Shown here one piece after another: positions 31,366 to 44,103 of a DNA stretch of 64,000 nt; positions within the stretch are counted from its first letter, which is position 1; the number at the start of each line of letters is the position of its first letter. The translations under genes were made by a program, and so were the position numbers. Below the pieces are notes generated by a model. The model ran no database searches. It saw nothing but the letters and a program-made list of their open reading frames with translations, and was not told where the DNA came from. The stretch lies in assembly GCA_003996215.1 (NCBI GenBank), contig QJPP01007220.1, positions 868,001-932,000 on the forward strand. The letters run 5' to 3'. The DNA comes from Jaltomata sinuosa (lineage: Eukaryota; Streptophyta; Magnoliopsida; Solanales; Solanaceae).

Positions 31366-31919
31366 GCACTTAGTTAATTCTTATCTGAATGATATATACT
31401 ATAGTTTAATTTTCTCTTTTGGGAGTCATGTAAATATCCAATATCCCTGCAGTTTGTAACTTTATTATCTGTAATAAACCATACTTCTTGTATACTTCAC
31501 TGAGGCATGTAATGCCTTAAGGTTTTGTGTAACTTTGAGGGGAATTTTAATCATAGAAGTAAAAGTTTGATAGCAGCATTGAAAAGATAAGGGAAAGCAA
31601 TATCACAGTGAACGCCTTTGCTTACATATTCTACAATGTCTTGAAGTTTCACTCGTAGAATTTAAAACTTCATGGTAACGACTACATTTAAATGAATAAA
31701 CTTCAACAAGAAATGAACAAAATAGATAAAAGGCCGAAAAGCATCCTATATCCAACACATTTTTCTTTGAATGATCCTACTGAGTAGAGGATGGGAAGGT
31801 GACATTGGGAAACCAAAATGGATCTCCGAATCATTGTTGCACGGGAAGTCAAAATTGTGTTTCTTTCAAAGAGGGCTCGAGCCATCTGTATTGACTTAAA
31901 GAAGAAAAACATTGTTCAA

Positions 31920-34900
31920 TCAGAACTGGATACTGCTATGTTCTGGGATGTGTGATGTTAAGCTCAGCTGGTTGTCACCGTTTACATCTTCAGTCAGAGG
32001 ATTAATGGCATACATGTTTAGTCCTCTTGTCCGTCCAGGGGCGCCTCCTTTGAGCAAAGACAAGTCCAGAACGTACCTGCAACAGATGCTCCAGACTCTA
32101 AATACTCATATGGAATGGACAATCGACTATCACGAAAATGAGATTACATACATGTTATTTGATGCTTTTTCATGTTCTGCAGCACTATTGTTGATCATAA
32201 GCTTTCGATCAATCTTTGACACTGGATGTTCGATGGACAAGTTGACTGATTCTGGAACTGCAGTTGAAAAAAGATCACGAAACCAATAGTGGTGCATAAT
32301 TTGATTTTTAATCAAGAAATCTATAGCGTCAAAATGTTAGCACCAACTTACATGTCTTAGGAGCAGATTTCGCACCTTCTCTTAGACACAAAATGTCCTA
32401 CATCAATTGAAAGATATATTATGTCATGTTAGTAGATGCCGTTATGTTCTTTTCATAAGAATACTTGTCTGTAAGATAAGAACTTTCTTAACATAGAAAA
32501 TACGAAAAAGGTAAGATTTTTAACTAGAATCGAAAAAAAGCTCCAAGTGAACTACAATATATGGGGCAATAATCACCTTAAGTTTGTCATAACAAGTTTC
32601 AAGGTCATCGTTTACCAAAATATGATCAAACAGGCCAGCTGATTTTCCTTGTTCAAGTTCTTCCCTAGCATTCCGGAGACGCTTTTGGATTTGTTCTTCC
32701 GTCTCAGTTGCCCTGTTCAAAATATCAACAATACTTCTTATAACTAAACAGCATGCAAGATGAAAAACTTTGAATTTCTTGATTACCCCACCTTGCGCGA
32801 AGACGCTTCTCAAGCTCTTCAAAAGAAGGAGGAGATATGAAAATGAAAATGGCTTCAAGAGCGCTAGCCCTCACAGACCTTGCTCCTTGAACATCGATAT
32901 CAAGGATACATCTCTACACAATCACACAGAGATAAACTGTTTTTGAAGGTTGCAAAAGAAACATCTAATGCAATGCACATGCAAAAATTGGTCCATGATG
33001 TGATGCCATCTGTAGATATCTAAAGAACTGACCAAAGTTTTCATCTTTTAAAAGAACTGACCAAAGTCTTCATCTTTTAAAAGAACTGATAAGTAAATTA
33101 TCAAAATCCTCATCCATTGCAGTGTATAACTACTACTTTTTTTTCTCCTTTTTTAAGACATTGGGGACGGAAAAAGGAAGGAGGCTGAGGAGGTCAGTTT
33201 CCCCGGGGAAGGGTAGACGAAAGAACAATGAGAAACCTTAGCCGTTTCCAGAGAAAAATTTGAGCTGTGTGGTAAAAGTTTCAGGAAAAATGAAAACTCG
33301 CTTAGTAGAGTCGAGCTATATTCTAAAAGAACAATGAAATGGGTTAGTTTTCCAATCCCCACATTAAATTTTAAAAAAATATTACTTGCCACAATGCCAG
33401 CTTCAAGAGCCTAACTTGCATGACATGTGAAAGAAAATTTATAACTAGAAATAAATATTCTACTCTTAAAACATAGTACAAAAGCACATGACTCTGGTGT
33501 CCGGCCAGTACATATGTGTGAAAGTACCCAATCATGTGGCTAGGGCTTTAACATCTATCGGTTTGAAAGATTCCGAAACTTATAGAGGTTAGTCATCTTA
33601 TCTGCCAAACTGTCACGATTCTGAGAATCTACTCTCCATGGGGATATAACTAAAAATTTGGGCATTTATTTTCTGGGAGAATCTTAAAAAGGAAACAAAT
33701 TGAAGCGATAACCCTAGGGGCTATTCACCAAAGAGATAAGTTCCCTTCTTTATTTAATGTAATCAAAGTTAAGTTTCTAAGTGCTCTAAACCTCAAAAAG
33801 AACACCATTAATGAAATTGTAAAACAGTTGCAGTTTATGCTCCGATAGATAAAGAAAGTACCATTATTAAAAGGAATACATAACATAGAAGCACAGATAC
33901 CTTGCCGGCATCAGCAACCACCTCAACAGCTTCTACACTTGTTCCATAGAGATTGCCATGAACAGAAGCAAACTCAAGGAACTTGCCATCCTTTATCTCT
34001 CTCTCCATCACATTGCGGTCAGTAAAATGGTAATGAATCCCATTCTGCTCCTTTTCTCTTGGTGCTCGAGTTGTGTGGCTCACAGAAAATCCGAACATGG
34101 ATGGAAATTCTTTCATTAGCTTTGATATTAAGGTACCCTTACCCACTCCAGAAGGGCCACTAATGACAATTGGCTTCTCAACATTGCCTAAAACTCCTTT
34201 GCTCCAGGCAACCACCTCATTCCCTAAAGTCTTTTCATGTTCTCTTACAAATGGAGTGCCCACCTACAAAAGCATGATAAAGCTTTTGGCGTAACACGGA
34301 GAAGAGGTCTTCCAATTAATTCATTAACTATAATTATTGTTCACATTATTTCATTTCGACATTATTCAACAAACAAAATGACATCGATATCAATAAATAA
34401 ACAGTTTTCCAATTAAACCTTTTCACGCAGTGCAAAAATGAATCATCAGCAAACTCAGCGAGAGATTTTGACATAATGAATCAAAAAGTTAAAGAGATTA
34501 GCATTTGGAACAAGTGAGCATAAGATTTACCAACCTCAAGAAACCAAAAGCATTCACTAGAAGCAGAGTTCCCTCTAACAACTAACACGTGATCCTCATT
34601 TAAAAGCACAGCTGAGTGGTGCTTAGACGGCTTGGGTTTTGTTCCCAACACAGTGGGGGTTTTCCTGCAAAATTCATTCATACATTTTTCATCGTATCTA
34701 ATAGCTGCAGAGAAACTGTAAATAGTTCAAGTCTAACCAGCTACAACAGAAAACTCACCATTCCCCACTAGATTTATCAAAGATTCGAACTCCAATGGTC
34801 GACCCCGATTCATGATCAACCCCATCAATCACATACTGAAATAAGGAGAGAAAACATTTCATTTATAGTTATAGAAAGAATGGATTGCATTAAATCAGTA

Positions 34901-35115
34901 TGTTAAATCATCATACTATTTTACTCCCAACAGCGATAGCCGTTTCATTGCCCTTGGATTTTGAATCAACTTTCTTTGGAAAATCTCCCAGAAGATTATC
35001 AGCAAAGAAAGCTGGAGCTTCTCCCTGAATACCACAGAGATTAAAAAAAACTTGATCAGAACATTTAGCTCAAGAACAGCTAAACTAAAGGTTCAATCTT
35101 TAAGGTACTCACCAT
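31920..35115 (-). CDS. GK: Guanylate kinase (plant cytosolic type)
   Basis: Ten coding exons on the minus strand: 35113-35115, 34917-35024, 34759-34835, 34535-34664, 33901-34263, 32792-32913, 32577-32712, 32352-32397, 32152-32257 and 31920-32076. Phases agree throughout and give 415 residues. The start codon stands alone as the last three bases of its exon (ATG|GTGAGT), joined to GEAPAFFADNLLGDF. An N-terminal plant-specific part (residues 1 to about 130, with SSECFWFLEV) precedes the kinase. The kinase has P-loop GPSGVGKGT (142-150), SVSHTTRAPREKE (GMP binding), CILDIDVQGA and the lid Arg-rich RATETEEQIQKRLRNA. A C-terminal extension ends with LKGGAPGRTRGL. The enzyme turns GMP and ATP into GDP and ADP for nucleotide supply. 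The last three exons are less certain than the rest; one intron has an unusual GTTGGT donor. Confidence 0.9.
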
Positions 35116-36560
35116 AGTGATAAAGAAGAAAATCCCTTCAATCAATAATTTGAACCTGATAATGGAAAAACACAAATCAACTAGAAACCCCAGATCAAAA
35201 TAAACTTTAACATTAACCGACAAATATAGAACTTCAACTAAAACTTATGAAATCACAAAAACAAATCACCAAGTAATAATAACCGAACTGAATAAAGGAT
35301 CGTTCAAATTAGACATAAGCTAAAACCCCTCTTCATACAAGATCACAAGGACCATAGAAATCAATCTGAACTAGAAAACATATGAAAATTACCTGATAAA
35401 CGCAAATTATGGTGACCCAGAAAAATATTTAATTTCTTTCTTTTTTTGCTAAAAGACAAAAACTTGATCAAGAACAATCCATTAAGCACACTTTTATCAT
35501 TGAGATCAAGAACAGCTAAACCAAAAGTTCAAACTTTTCAGGTACTCAAATCAAACTAAAAAAAACCCGGATCAAAAATTTTGCCTATCGCATAAAACTT
35601 TAACATTAACCGACAAATATAAAACTTCAACTAAAACTTATGAAATCTCCCAGAAGATTATCAGCAAAGAAAGCTGAGCTTCTTCTTGAATACCACAGAG
35701 ATTTTTTTAAAAAACAAACTTGATCAGAACAATCCATTACACACATTTTACCATTGAGCTCAAGAACAGCTAAACTAAAGATTAAAACTTTCAGGTACTC
35801 ACCATAGAGATAACAAAAAAAAATCCCCTCAAACAAAATTTGAACCTGATAATGAAAAAACACAAATCAAACTAGAAACCCCAGATCAAAAAATCATCCT
35901 TTCGCGTAAAACTTTAAGCACATTTTTACCATTGAGCTCAAGAACAGTTAAACTAAAGATTCAAACTTTCAGGTAATCACCATAGAGAAAACAAAAAAAA
36001 ATCCTCAATCAAAAATCTGAATATGATAATGGAAAAACACAAATCAAACTAGAAACCCCAGATCAAAAAATCATGTCTTTCTGTTCAAACATTAACCAAC
36101 AATGGAAAAACACAAAACAAACTAGAAACCCCAGATCAAAAATCATGCCTTTCGCGTAAAACTTTAACATTAACTTGATCAGAACAATCCATTAAGCACA
36201 TTTTTACCATTGAGCTCAAGAACAGCTAAACTAAAGGTCCAATCTTTCAGGTACTCACCGTAGAGATAACAACAAAAAAAACCTTCAATAAAAAACTTGA
36301 ACCTGATAATGGAAAAACACAAATCAAACTAGAAACCCCAGATCAAAAAATCATGTCTTTCCCTTCAAACATTAACCAACAAATATAAAACTTCAACAAG
36401 AACTTATGAAATCACAAAAAATAACAGAACTGGATCAGGGATCGTTCAAATTAGACATAAACTAAAAACCCCAAAACAAAAAAGTACCATAGAAATCAAT
36501 CTTGAACTAGAAAAACATAGAAAACTACCTGATAAACAGCAAATTATGGTGACCCAGAAA
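35116..36560 (-). repeat. Tandem repeats of the start-codon exon region of guanylate kinase
   Basis: Phrases from around exon 1 and the flanking intron recur about five times: gctcaagaacagctaaacta, then ttcaggtactcaccatag (the reverse of ATG|GTGAGTACC), then gaacctgataatgg and ctagaaaccccagatcaaa. Copies of the start-codon/donor stretch are near 35112, 35797, 35975 (donor changed) and 36255 (ATG changed to ACG). A partial copy of exon 2 (cccagaagattatcagcaaag) is at 35648. The array separates the coding part from the probable leader exon. Confidence 0.85.
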
Positions 36561-36589
36561 GCTATTTAATTTTCTTTTTTTTTTTGCTA

Positions 36590-36800
36590 ATATTTTTTGC
36601 TTTTTGTTCTTTCTACAAAGCTATTAATCAAGAAAGAAACCACCCAGATTTTGCATTGAACAGAAATCTTGAAGGTTTTAAAACAGAAGAAGAAGAAGAA
36701 AAAAAGACAGCAACTTTGAATAAGAAGCCGCAAGAAAAGAAAACGATGCCAACGGATCGGTGAGAGGCAAACGGTGTAAATAACAAAACTAGTCCCTTTA
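36590..36800 (-). other. Probable 5' UTR / transcription start region of guanylate kinase
   Basis: On the minus strand gtttgcctctcaccgatccg and cttttcttgcggcttcttat give a CT-rich leader-like stretch without a long reading frame, upstream of the repeated exon 1 region. Inference from position and composition. Confidence 0.4.
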
Positions 36801-37094
36801 AGTATCTTCTAAGCAATTTTAGTCCTATAAATTTATCGAAAATCATCGTCAGATATTTATCAAACTCGGATTGTTATAACATACGCAAGGCATAGATCAA
36901 AAATAAAAGAAATTACACCTCAAAAAAGTTACAACAGACTAAAAAATAATGTAAACTATAAATTTATACTTTCAAATATGAGTTCACGTTAAATATTCTT
37001 TTACTTTTACGATTCTGATTAAATTTGACGATCAGAGTTTGGTTAATATTTGACGGTGATAAAAAAAATGCTTACTTTTTGCGAGTTTAAAAAA

Positions 37095-37418
37095 TTAAGT
37101 AGGTAGGAGTGCTTGGTTTGGTTGTCTGTACTAACAGTTGTAGTGCTACGATTGTAGGGGCTTATTCTTGGAGTTTTGTTGTTGTCTGTTGTTGCAGGTA
37201 GATCGATTGTACTATCTATCGTTTTGTTACTACCTATTGTTGCTGGTACTTCTATTACGTCTTTTTCTAGACTGTTTGTGTCTTGAGACGGGAGTCTATC
37301 AAAAACAGTCTCTCTACCTTACCTCTGAAGTAGTGATACGGAATATGTACGCTCTGCCCTCTTCAGACCTCACTTTGTGGAAATACACTGAGTATGTTAT
37401 TGTTGTTGTTGTTGTTGG
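37095..37418 (+). mobile_element. RTE-type LINE 3' end, non-coding part
   Basis: Starts in the LINE 3' UTR (gtaggtaggagtgcttggtt) and runs through gagacgggagtctatcaaaa, tctaccttacctc and ctcactttgtggaaatacac to a run of TTG units at 37397-37418. Same layout as 19160-19490. Confidence 0.75.
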
Positions 37419-37479
37419 GGGTGACAAGTATGTTTAAGAGACTGCTTTGAACCTACTATCAAAAACGAGGGATCATATT

Positions 37480-39995
37480 TGTCATTTTAGATAGGCCAAA
37501 ACGATCCTTTCTTTACTATGAAATGAATTTATAATCATATGAAATCGATTCGATCATCAAATTATAGGTTGATACTCTTAGCTGATTTCTATTTTGGGAA
37601 AACAGATCTTGCTTTTGTCTGATTCATGTTAGCAAATTTCATTTATTGCTACCTGCAGTGGTCATTGAAGCTTTTCTTGAAATTTATTTTCCTATATTTA
37701 TTTTTTTATATTTTGAATTAGATTAATAAAAAAATTCTAAAATTGTCATCTATGTGAAGTGATTCCTACCAACTTCATTATAGTAGCAAGTTTTTAAAGC
37801 TTTGACTATGCACAACTATTTAAAATAAGCGATTTTCGAGAGAGATTTGTACGTTAAAAATATGGGATTCGAATAGGAAGTTCGTTGGAAAATCTTCTGA
37901 GGGAGCCTCTCGAAGATTCCCATAAAAAATTTGTTTGTTTTTAATAATAGCTAGTCGATATATATAATTAAGTTTTTAAAAAAAGCTGAATATAAATATT
38001 AAGACATTATTAAACGAGGGGGCATGATGCAAAACCTCTATAAGAAGGGGGGTTTTCATAAAAGTAAGTTGTTGTAGCATCCCATAAAACCGTCAAAGAA
38101 AAACAATTTTAGTAACGGCGACATCTGTATAAATTGTATAAAAAAACAAAAAAGTAAGATGTCGTGGCATCTCATAAAACCGTCAAGAAATAACAATTTT
38201 TGTAACGACGACATCTGTATAATCTCTATAAAATACAAAGAAAGTAAGATGTCGTGGCATTCCATAAAATCGTCAAAAAATAACAATTTCAGTAACGACG
38301 CCATCTGTATAATCTGTATAAAAAGTAATATTTTTATGACGGTTGCATGTAGATTGTCGTTACACTGTTTAAGTAATATGGCATCTGTATAATCCCCACA
38401 AAAAGTAATATTTTAATGACGATTATATGTAGATCGCCACGAACAAGTACTAAAAGTTTCATTTGGAAAAATATTGAAGATAAAATATGGTTACACATTG
38501 TACATGTGACTTCCAAAATAGTTTTTAACATGATAAATTTATCATTTGAATAGAGAAGTTATGTTAGTATTTTCTTAGATGGTAATTTATATGATTAAAT
38601 TGATTGTTTTGATATAAACATCGTATGCAAAAAGTATTTTTCTAACTTTGTGACCATGTTGCTGCAAAATATATGGGCCTGGTGAGCTGAGGAATGGACC
38701 TCTATGTCTCATATGGCCCAACAAAAGCCCAATTCACCCTTTCAGAAAGCCCATTTGATTATTGTGGGCTATGAAATTGGATGTTGTCCTCTATGTAGTT
38801 AATACTCATCCATTGCTATTTTGTTTCACTTCTACTTACTAGGGTATTTGAACTGGCGGTACGGGTCCTGCTGGTCTCTGGTGCTTTCGATGACACGTAT
38901 TCCTAATCGTAATGAAATGTAACGATATAGAAATTCATATGTAAATGTAGTATCTATTTAGATAGGCTCAAACGGTCCTTTCTCATAATGAGAATATATA
39001 TAACCCTATTCTAGCCTGGTCCAATATGAAGTGAACTTGTAATCATGAAATTGACTCGATCATCAGATTATAAGTTCATAATTCTAGTCCATTCCCATTT
39101 TGGGCAAAACAAAATCATGTGATTTCACGGTCACCAAAAAAGCCCCAAGAAGCATCAAACATTTTCGATGAGATCCATGGAGTAATTCTTAGATAGCAAG
39201 CACTAGCTCCCAGTGTGACTTCATGAAAAGCAATCAAAGAGAAGATCGAAGAGAATAAAACGTATGTAGTGATTATTATAGTGGTTCCTTCTTTTCTTAG
39301 AAAACGTCCGAAACACCCTGCTACAATTAGTTCATCCAATATCTTTAGAGACCCTACTTGTATGTTGGATCAATATTGGACAGAAAATATTTGCTCTTGT
39401 CTAATTCATGTTAGCAAATTCCATTTATTGCTACCTGCAGTGGTCCTTGATAGCCCATTACATTACAGTGTGGATTATTGAATATGGTACATTCAAGAAA
39501 ATGATCAAGAAAGAGTCAATTGATTGGTTAAAATTAATGTAGGTTATGGCATGTTGTAATTTCTTGTAACATGTGAAGCATACCAGACGTTTTAATTGAC
39601 ACCCCTTTATCGAAAAATAACATTATATATAAATTATCTTCAAATGTATATTACATTTTTTAATATTTTGAACTAGTTTAATAAAAATCCTGACTCTGCC
39701 ACTTATATGAAGTGACTCCTGGTAACTTCATTATAGTACCAAACTTTTAAAGCTTCAACTACTCGCTACTACGAAAAACAAGTGAATTCTCAATGGAATT
39801 CCTCACTTCGGATGAAGCAGACTTTTACGAAGTAGAAGTTCGATCTCAAGTTGCTTCTGTTGAAAATATGCGATTTCCAATGAAAAGTCCATTGGAAAAT
39901 CTTTCGACGAGTTCATTTCTAACAGAACTCCCTTGGAAAATGGGGTTTTCTCATAGGAACTTCTTTAATCGTTACACAAGAAGTAAAATTTCATG
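37480..39995 (+). repeat. Local direct duplication (two diverged ~0.6-1 kb copies)
   Basis: 37480-38060 and 38955-39995 share, in the same order, atttagatagg(c)caaacg(a/g)tcctttct, gattcgatcatca(a/g)attata, gattcatgttagcaaatt, tttattgctacctgcagtgg, a stretch like tgaactagtttaataaaaat, acttcattatagta and cccataaaac. The second copy has an extra insertion at about 39130-39360. Confidence 0.75.
38062..38430 (+). repeat. Minisatellite, ~85-bp units
   Basis: Three good units (from about 38069, 38157, 38247) with aagatgtcgtggcatctcataa, accgtcaa, taacaattttagtaacgacg and catctgtataatct, followed by degenerate units to about 38430. Confidence 0.85.
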
Positions 39996-41699
39996 ACATC
40001 CCATAAAACTCATTACAAAAAGTAATTATTTTAACAACGACGAAATCTGTATTAGTAAATTTCTTCCAAGAACAAGAGTGTATATACACAGACAAATTTG
40101 TTCTTTAACAACTTCAATTTTGACTTTCTTCAAAGTTTCTGTTCTCCCGTCAATCATATGATTCAATAGACATTGACCTAATTAATTTACTTATTTTTCT
40201 AATTTTAGAAAAATAGATTGAAATTCAACCACTTGGCTAAAGAAATAGTCAATAAGCCAATTGGATGGGAACCATTCAATTATTATATTATTTAAGATAC
40301 ATTTTTTTGGTTATTTTGTGGTATAAAAGAGGAAAAAAGATTCCACAGCATGCCAAGTTTGACTTAATCACCAAATTAGGCAGCTAAATATATGAAATTT
40401 GTTTAGCAAGATTAAAATTAGCGCACACGAAGGACTCGTTTTGGTACGAAGGATAAGGGATAATTAATCCCAAAATAACTTGTTTTCAATCAAACGAGCC
40501 CTAAAGTCATTATTTAAACCATAACTTTGTTTTTGATTAAAGATATACTTCTTCTTTTTTCTTTTCTTTTTGGGTATTGAGAGAATTGTTGTCTTATAAT
40601 CTACTCGACAAAGTCAAATGACTTACTATCAACTTGTATAAAACAATACTACTTTTTCTCATTCGGTATTCGATAGTAGCATCGATGTATTACGAATTAG
40701 AGGAAAGTATTCTTTATCAGATTTTTTTTTCATATCAAAAACTCGAATTCAAAACATTTGATCCGATTAAAATGAAAAAAACATATTTATCCTATCATAG
40801 TCCTTGATGGTGTATCACCAACGAGGTCAAGGGTTCGAATCCAATAACTATTACACAATACATTATGGTATGGTGTGAAGTATCATACTTTAATTATGTT
40901 ATACGTATACTTTTAAGAAAGATATTTAATAACCTTAATTATAATAATATTAATCTAAACTATTCTTTACTTCTCTTTAAATATTTTACTTAATTAACAC
41001 TCAACTAATTGGAATAGTAAATTAGTAATGATAGATTTGCAAATAACAATAATAATTAATAATGAATGACTTTTTGTGAATTTAAAATACCAAATAATTA
41101 ATACAAAATTTGGCTTATAGCTGCGATTAATTTTTTTTTTAAAAGAAAAAAATTGATTCATAGTCCAATTCATGTGGACTAGAGTCAGCAAAATATTACT
41201 TTTTGTTGTATAAGTATTTATTATTTTATGTATTATTTGGAGTATTATTTTATTATTTTGATATTTAGAAATCATAATTGAAAAAATTGTGTACAAAGTC
41301 AAATACCCCAAGTTTGACCAATTCAATACAACCTACAACAAAGGGTAGGAAATAACCAAAGTACCCTTTCACTTAAAAATGACAAAAATCACTAAAAATA
41401 CATTTTGTATGTGGTAAGTCTATTGTACTGAATCAAATACAATCTTATAAAATAAAACAAATAGAGTAATTATATACAAATAAAGTTATTTAGAAAAAAA
41501 AATGTTGGACCCTCAAATAATTGGGTATCATATATAATAAGGACAAAAAGAGTATTAAATACTAGGAGTAATTAAGAGTAGGAAGAATTTATCATGTTTT
41601 CTTAATCCTATAGTATAGTTAATTAGTACAAGGAGAGTTGGTAAAAGGAATAGAGACTTTTGTAATTAGATCACCCTCTTCCTTAATATATATAGATAT

Positions 41700-41945
41700 T
41701 AATATTAAATGGACGTTTGAACATAAGAATTATGAAATTTTGAAAAAGAAGCAATATTTGTTTTCAAGTTGAAAATGATATTTAAAAATTTGAGTTGTGT
41801 TTGGATATGAATACAAATTAAAATTTCTTTTGAATTTTTGTAACTGATTTAAAGGAAAAATTGTGAAAACATGTTTTTAGGGTTTTTGGAACAATTTTAT
41901 GTCCAAACAATTTTCTAGAATAAAATTTATAAAACAGAACAAATA
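41700..41945. mobile_element. Degenerate TIR element (candidate hAT-like MITE)
   Basis: AT-rich stretch with ggacgtttgaacataag at one side and tatgtccaaacaattttc at the other, plus gttgtgtttggatatgaata inside; the wording is that of the gtttgg(c/a)cat family of small elements, better preserved at 61798-62031. Confidence 0.4.
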
Positions 41946-42572
41946 GGCTCACGCGTGTCCTGCATGGCAAATCATGTGAGATGAGATGCATGCGTCATAC
42001 ATGTCAAATCGCGTGAGATTTATAATGTAGGACACGTGTGCCTATATATTCAATTTTATGATAATTTAAATGTCTATTTGTGCACACCCAAGATTGAAAA
42101 ACATAGATATCAATTGATGCCAAGTTAATTCTGCCTTAGTTTTAACATGTTTACACCAAAAAAATAGACGAAAAATAAAATAAAATTGGAAACAACAGAG
42201 AGCCTATAATGCCATCTAATGGAGGAATAATAAAGTGAATATTTTTTCACAAAAAAGGCAACATACTTTACTACTACTATTAATAGGAAATAATAGGAAA
42301 CTTTTGTATATAGTCTCTTCTAGAAATGAATATAATTGTCAACATGCATTTGCTACACTCATTATCTTTTCTGGAATTTAATTTGTTCATTGAAATTAAA
42401 ATTTCCATGGTAGGTTCTTTTCTCACTATTTTCGACTCATGGATATGACTTCTAGATGGAGAGAAACAAGAAAATGCTACAATTTTGTACAAAGTATGGC
42501 CACAACAAAGACCAATTCTTTACAAGAAATTAAATTATGAAAAAAAAAATGAGATTCTTAACTAAGGTGTTG

Positions 42573-43025
42573 TTTGGCGTGAGGGTTAAGGAATTATAAT
42601 TTCAGAATTAAACTCAAGATTAGTTTATACCACGTTTTGTATGCTGGTATTAGTTATATAGTTATTGTACATGAGTGTATAAATAACTCTTATAATTTTG
42701 TATAATATTATATATTGGGTGTATAATATTGTATATCAAGTTTTAAAAATATTTTTGTAAAAAATATATACGAAAGTTTTGTATATTTTTGTATATCGAA
42801 TGTATATAGTTGTATAGTGGATTGAGTTTTGCCTAAAGATTTGTAATACAAGTTTTGGTTATATTTTTGCAATGTTGTTAAGTAATTGTATATTTTGAAA
42901 TTATCCCTTAATTTTATACATAATAACTTACCACCTAATCAGCTACCAAATATGATTTTACAATATTACTTATGCATAACTTAATACCTGCATAACTCAC
43001 CTCCAAACCAGCTACCAAACAACCC
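42573..43025. mobile_element. TIR element of ~450 bp (non-autonomous DNA transposon)
   Basis: Left end ggtgttgtttggcgtgaggg and right end gctaccaaacaaccctttag are imperfect inverted repeats (gtgttgtttgg against ccaaacaac). A second ccaaacaacccc follows at once. The interior is AT-rich with repeated tttgtatatt. No transposase. Confidence 0.55.
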
Positions 43026-43724
43026 TTTAGTCACCAACCAAACAACCCCTAAGAAATCAAACATTATTGGAGGGAGGGGGGGGGGAGGTGGATAGGATTC
43101 TTGGTGATGACAAAAGAAAACAAGATTGGAGCACTTTTATAAACAAATTATTACTCCTAGCCAATGCTTTTTCACCAACATGCATTTGTTACAAAAAAGA
43201 TGACATTTTTTAATATGCAAAATATACATTTTTAAAAAAAATCCCATTTTGTTTATTCCAATGTGGTTCTTGATTTGGACCCTTTGTGAAAAACAAGAAG
43301 AGGTCAAAAAAAAATACACACATTCACAAGAAGTGTTGAACAACGTGCATAGTAGGGAAGTTTCCCATGAAAGCAGTTTTGACCTTTACTCTCTCTATGC
43401 TCTCCTCTTCTTGTTTATTATAATTGGCTTTCAGATCCTCTTTTTCATCTACAAAAACTTCAATTTTTCATTTTCTTGAAGATCACCCTTTTACAAAAAA
43501 AACCTCAGGGTTTATTGTTCTATTTTACCTCAAAAGTTTGAAAAACCAATTTGGGTTTTGTGAGATCTGTGATTTTTGAGGATTTAAGGGAACCCCACTT
43601 GCTTGTTTTCTTGATTTTTTGGGGTAAGTCATATTATAAAAATTGGATCTTGGTTGAAGTTTGACTTAGTGTAAAGTTGCAATCTTGAAAGACCCTTTTG
43701 TGGGGTAGAGGTTAACACAGTGAA

Positions 43725-44090
43725 AATTGGTGTTTTTAGCTGTGAAAGTTGAAATTTTTGGTATTGATTTAGTGGGGAAAGCTAAGATTTTTAGACCCTT
43801 TTAGTTTTAGGTGAAAATTGGTGCTTTAGCTGTGGAAGTTGAGATTTTGTTGTATTGATTTAGTGGGGAAAGCTAAGATTTTGAGACCCTTTGAGTTTGA
43901 GGTGAAAATTGGTGCTTTAGCTGTGGAAGTTGAGATTTTGTTGTATTGATTTGGTGGGGAAAGCTAAGATTTTGAGACCCTTTTAGTTTGAGGTGAAAAT
44001 TGGATCTTTACCTGTGAGAATTGAAGCTTTTTGCTGTATTAGTTTGGTGGGGAAGTTAAGATCTTGAGACCCTTTTAGCTGAAAGTTTTG
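43725..44090 (+). repeat. Tandem repeats in the CDPK 5' leader
   Basis: About four ~90-bp units with gtggggaaagctaagatttt, gagacccttttagtttgagg and aaattggtgctttagctgtg, ending 15 bp before the ATG. They lie in the presumed 5' UTR or in a leader intron starting near ttggggtaagt at 43625. Confidence 0.88.
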
Positions 44091-44103
44091 AAGATCTGGT
44101 TCA

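Larger units (their letters stand above)
36850..43730. other. Long intergenic region between guanylate kinase and CDPK
   Basis: No protein gene found. It holds a LINE tail, a local duplication, a short minisatellite and TIR-type elements (listed separately). Near 40800-40850 the phrase aaggggttcgaatcc-like (caagggttcgaatccaata) resembles a tRNA box B and may be a SINE scrap. The rest is AT-rich and featureless by eye. Confidence 0.45.

Noticed and set aside
37168..37437. Hydrophobic 89-residue frame (Leu/Tyr/Val-rich)
   Set aside because: It is the translated 3' UTR and TTG tail of a LINE.
40800..40850. tRNA gene
   Set aside because: Only a box B-like ggttcgaatcc is present; no cloverleaf, anticodon arm or acceptor pairing could be made out.
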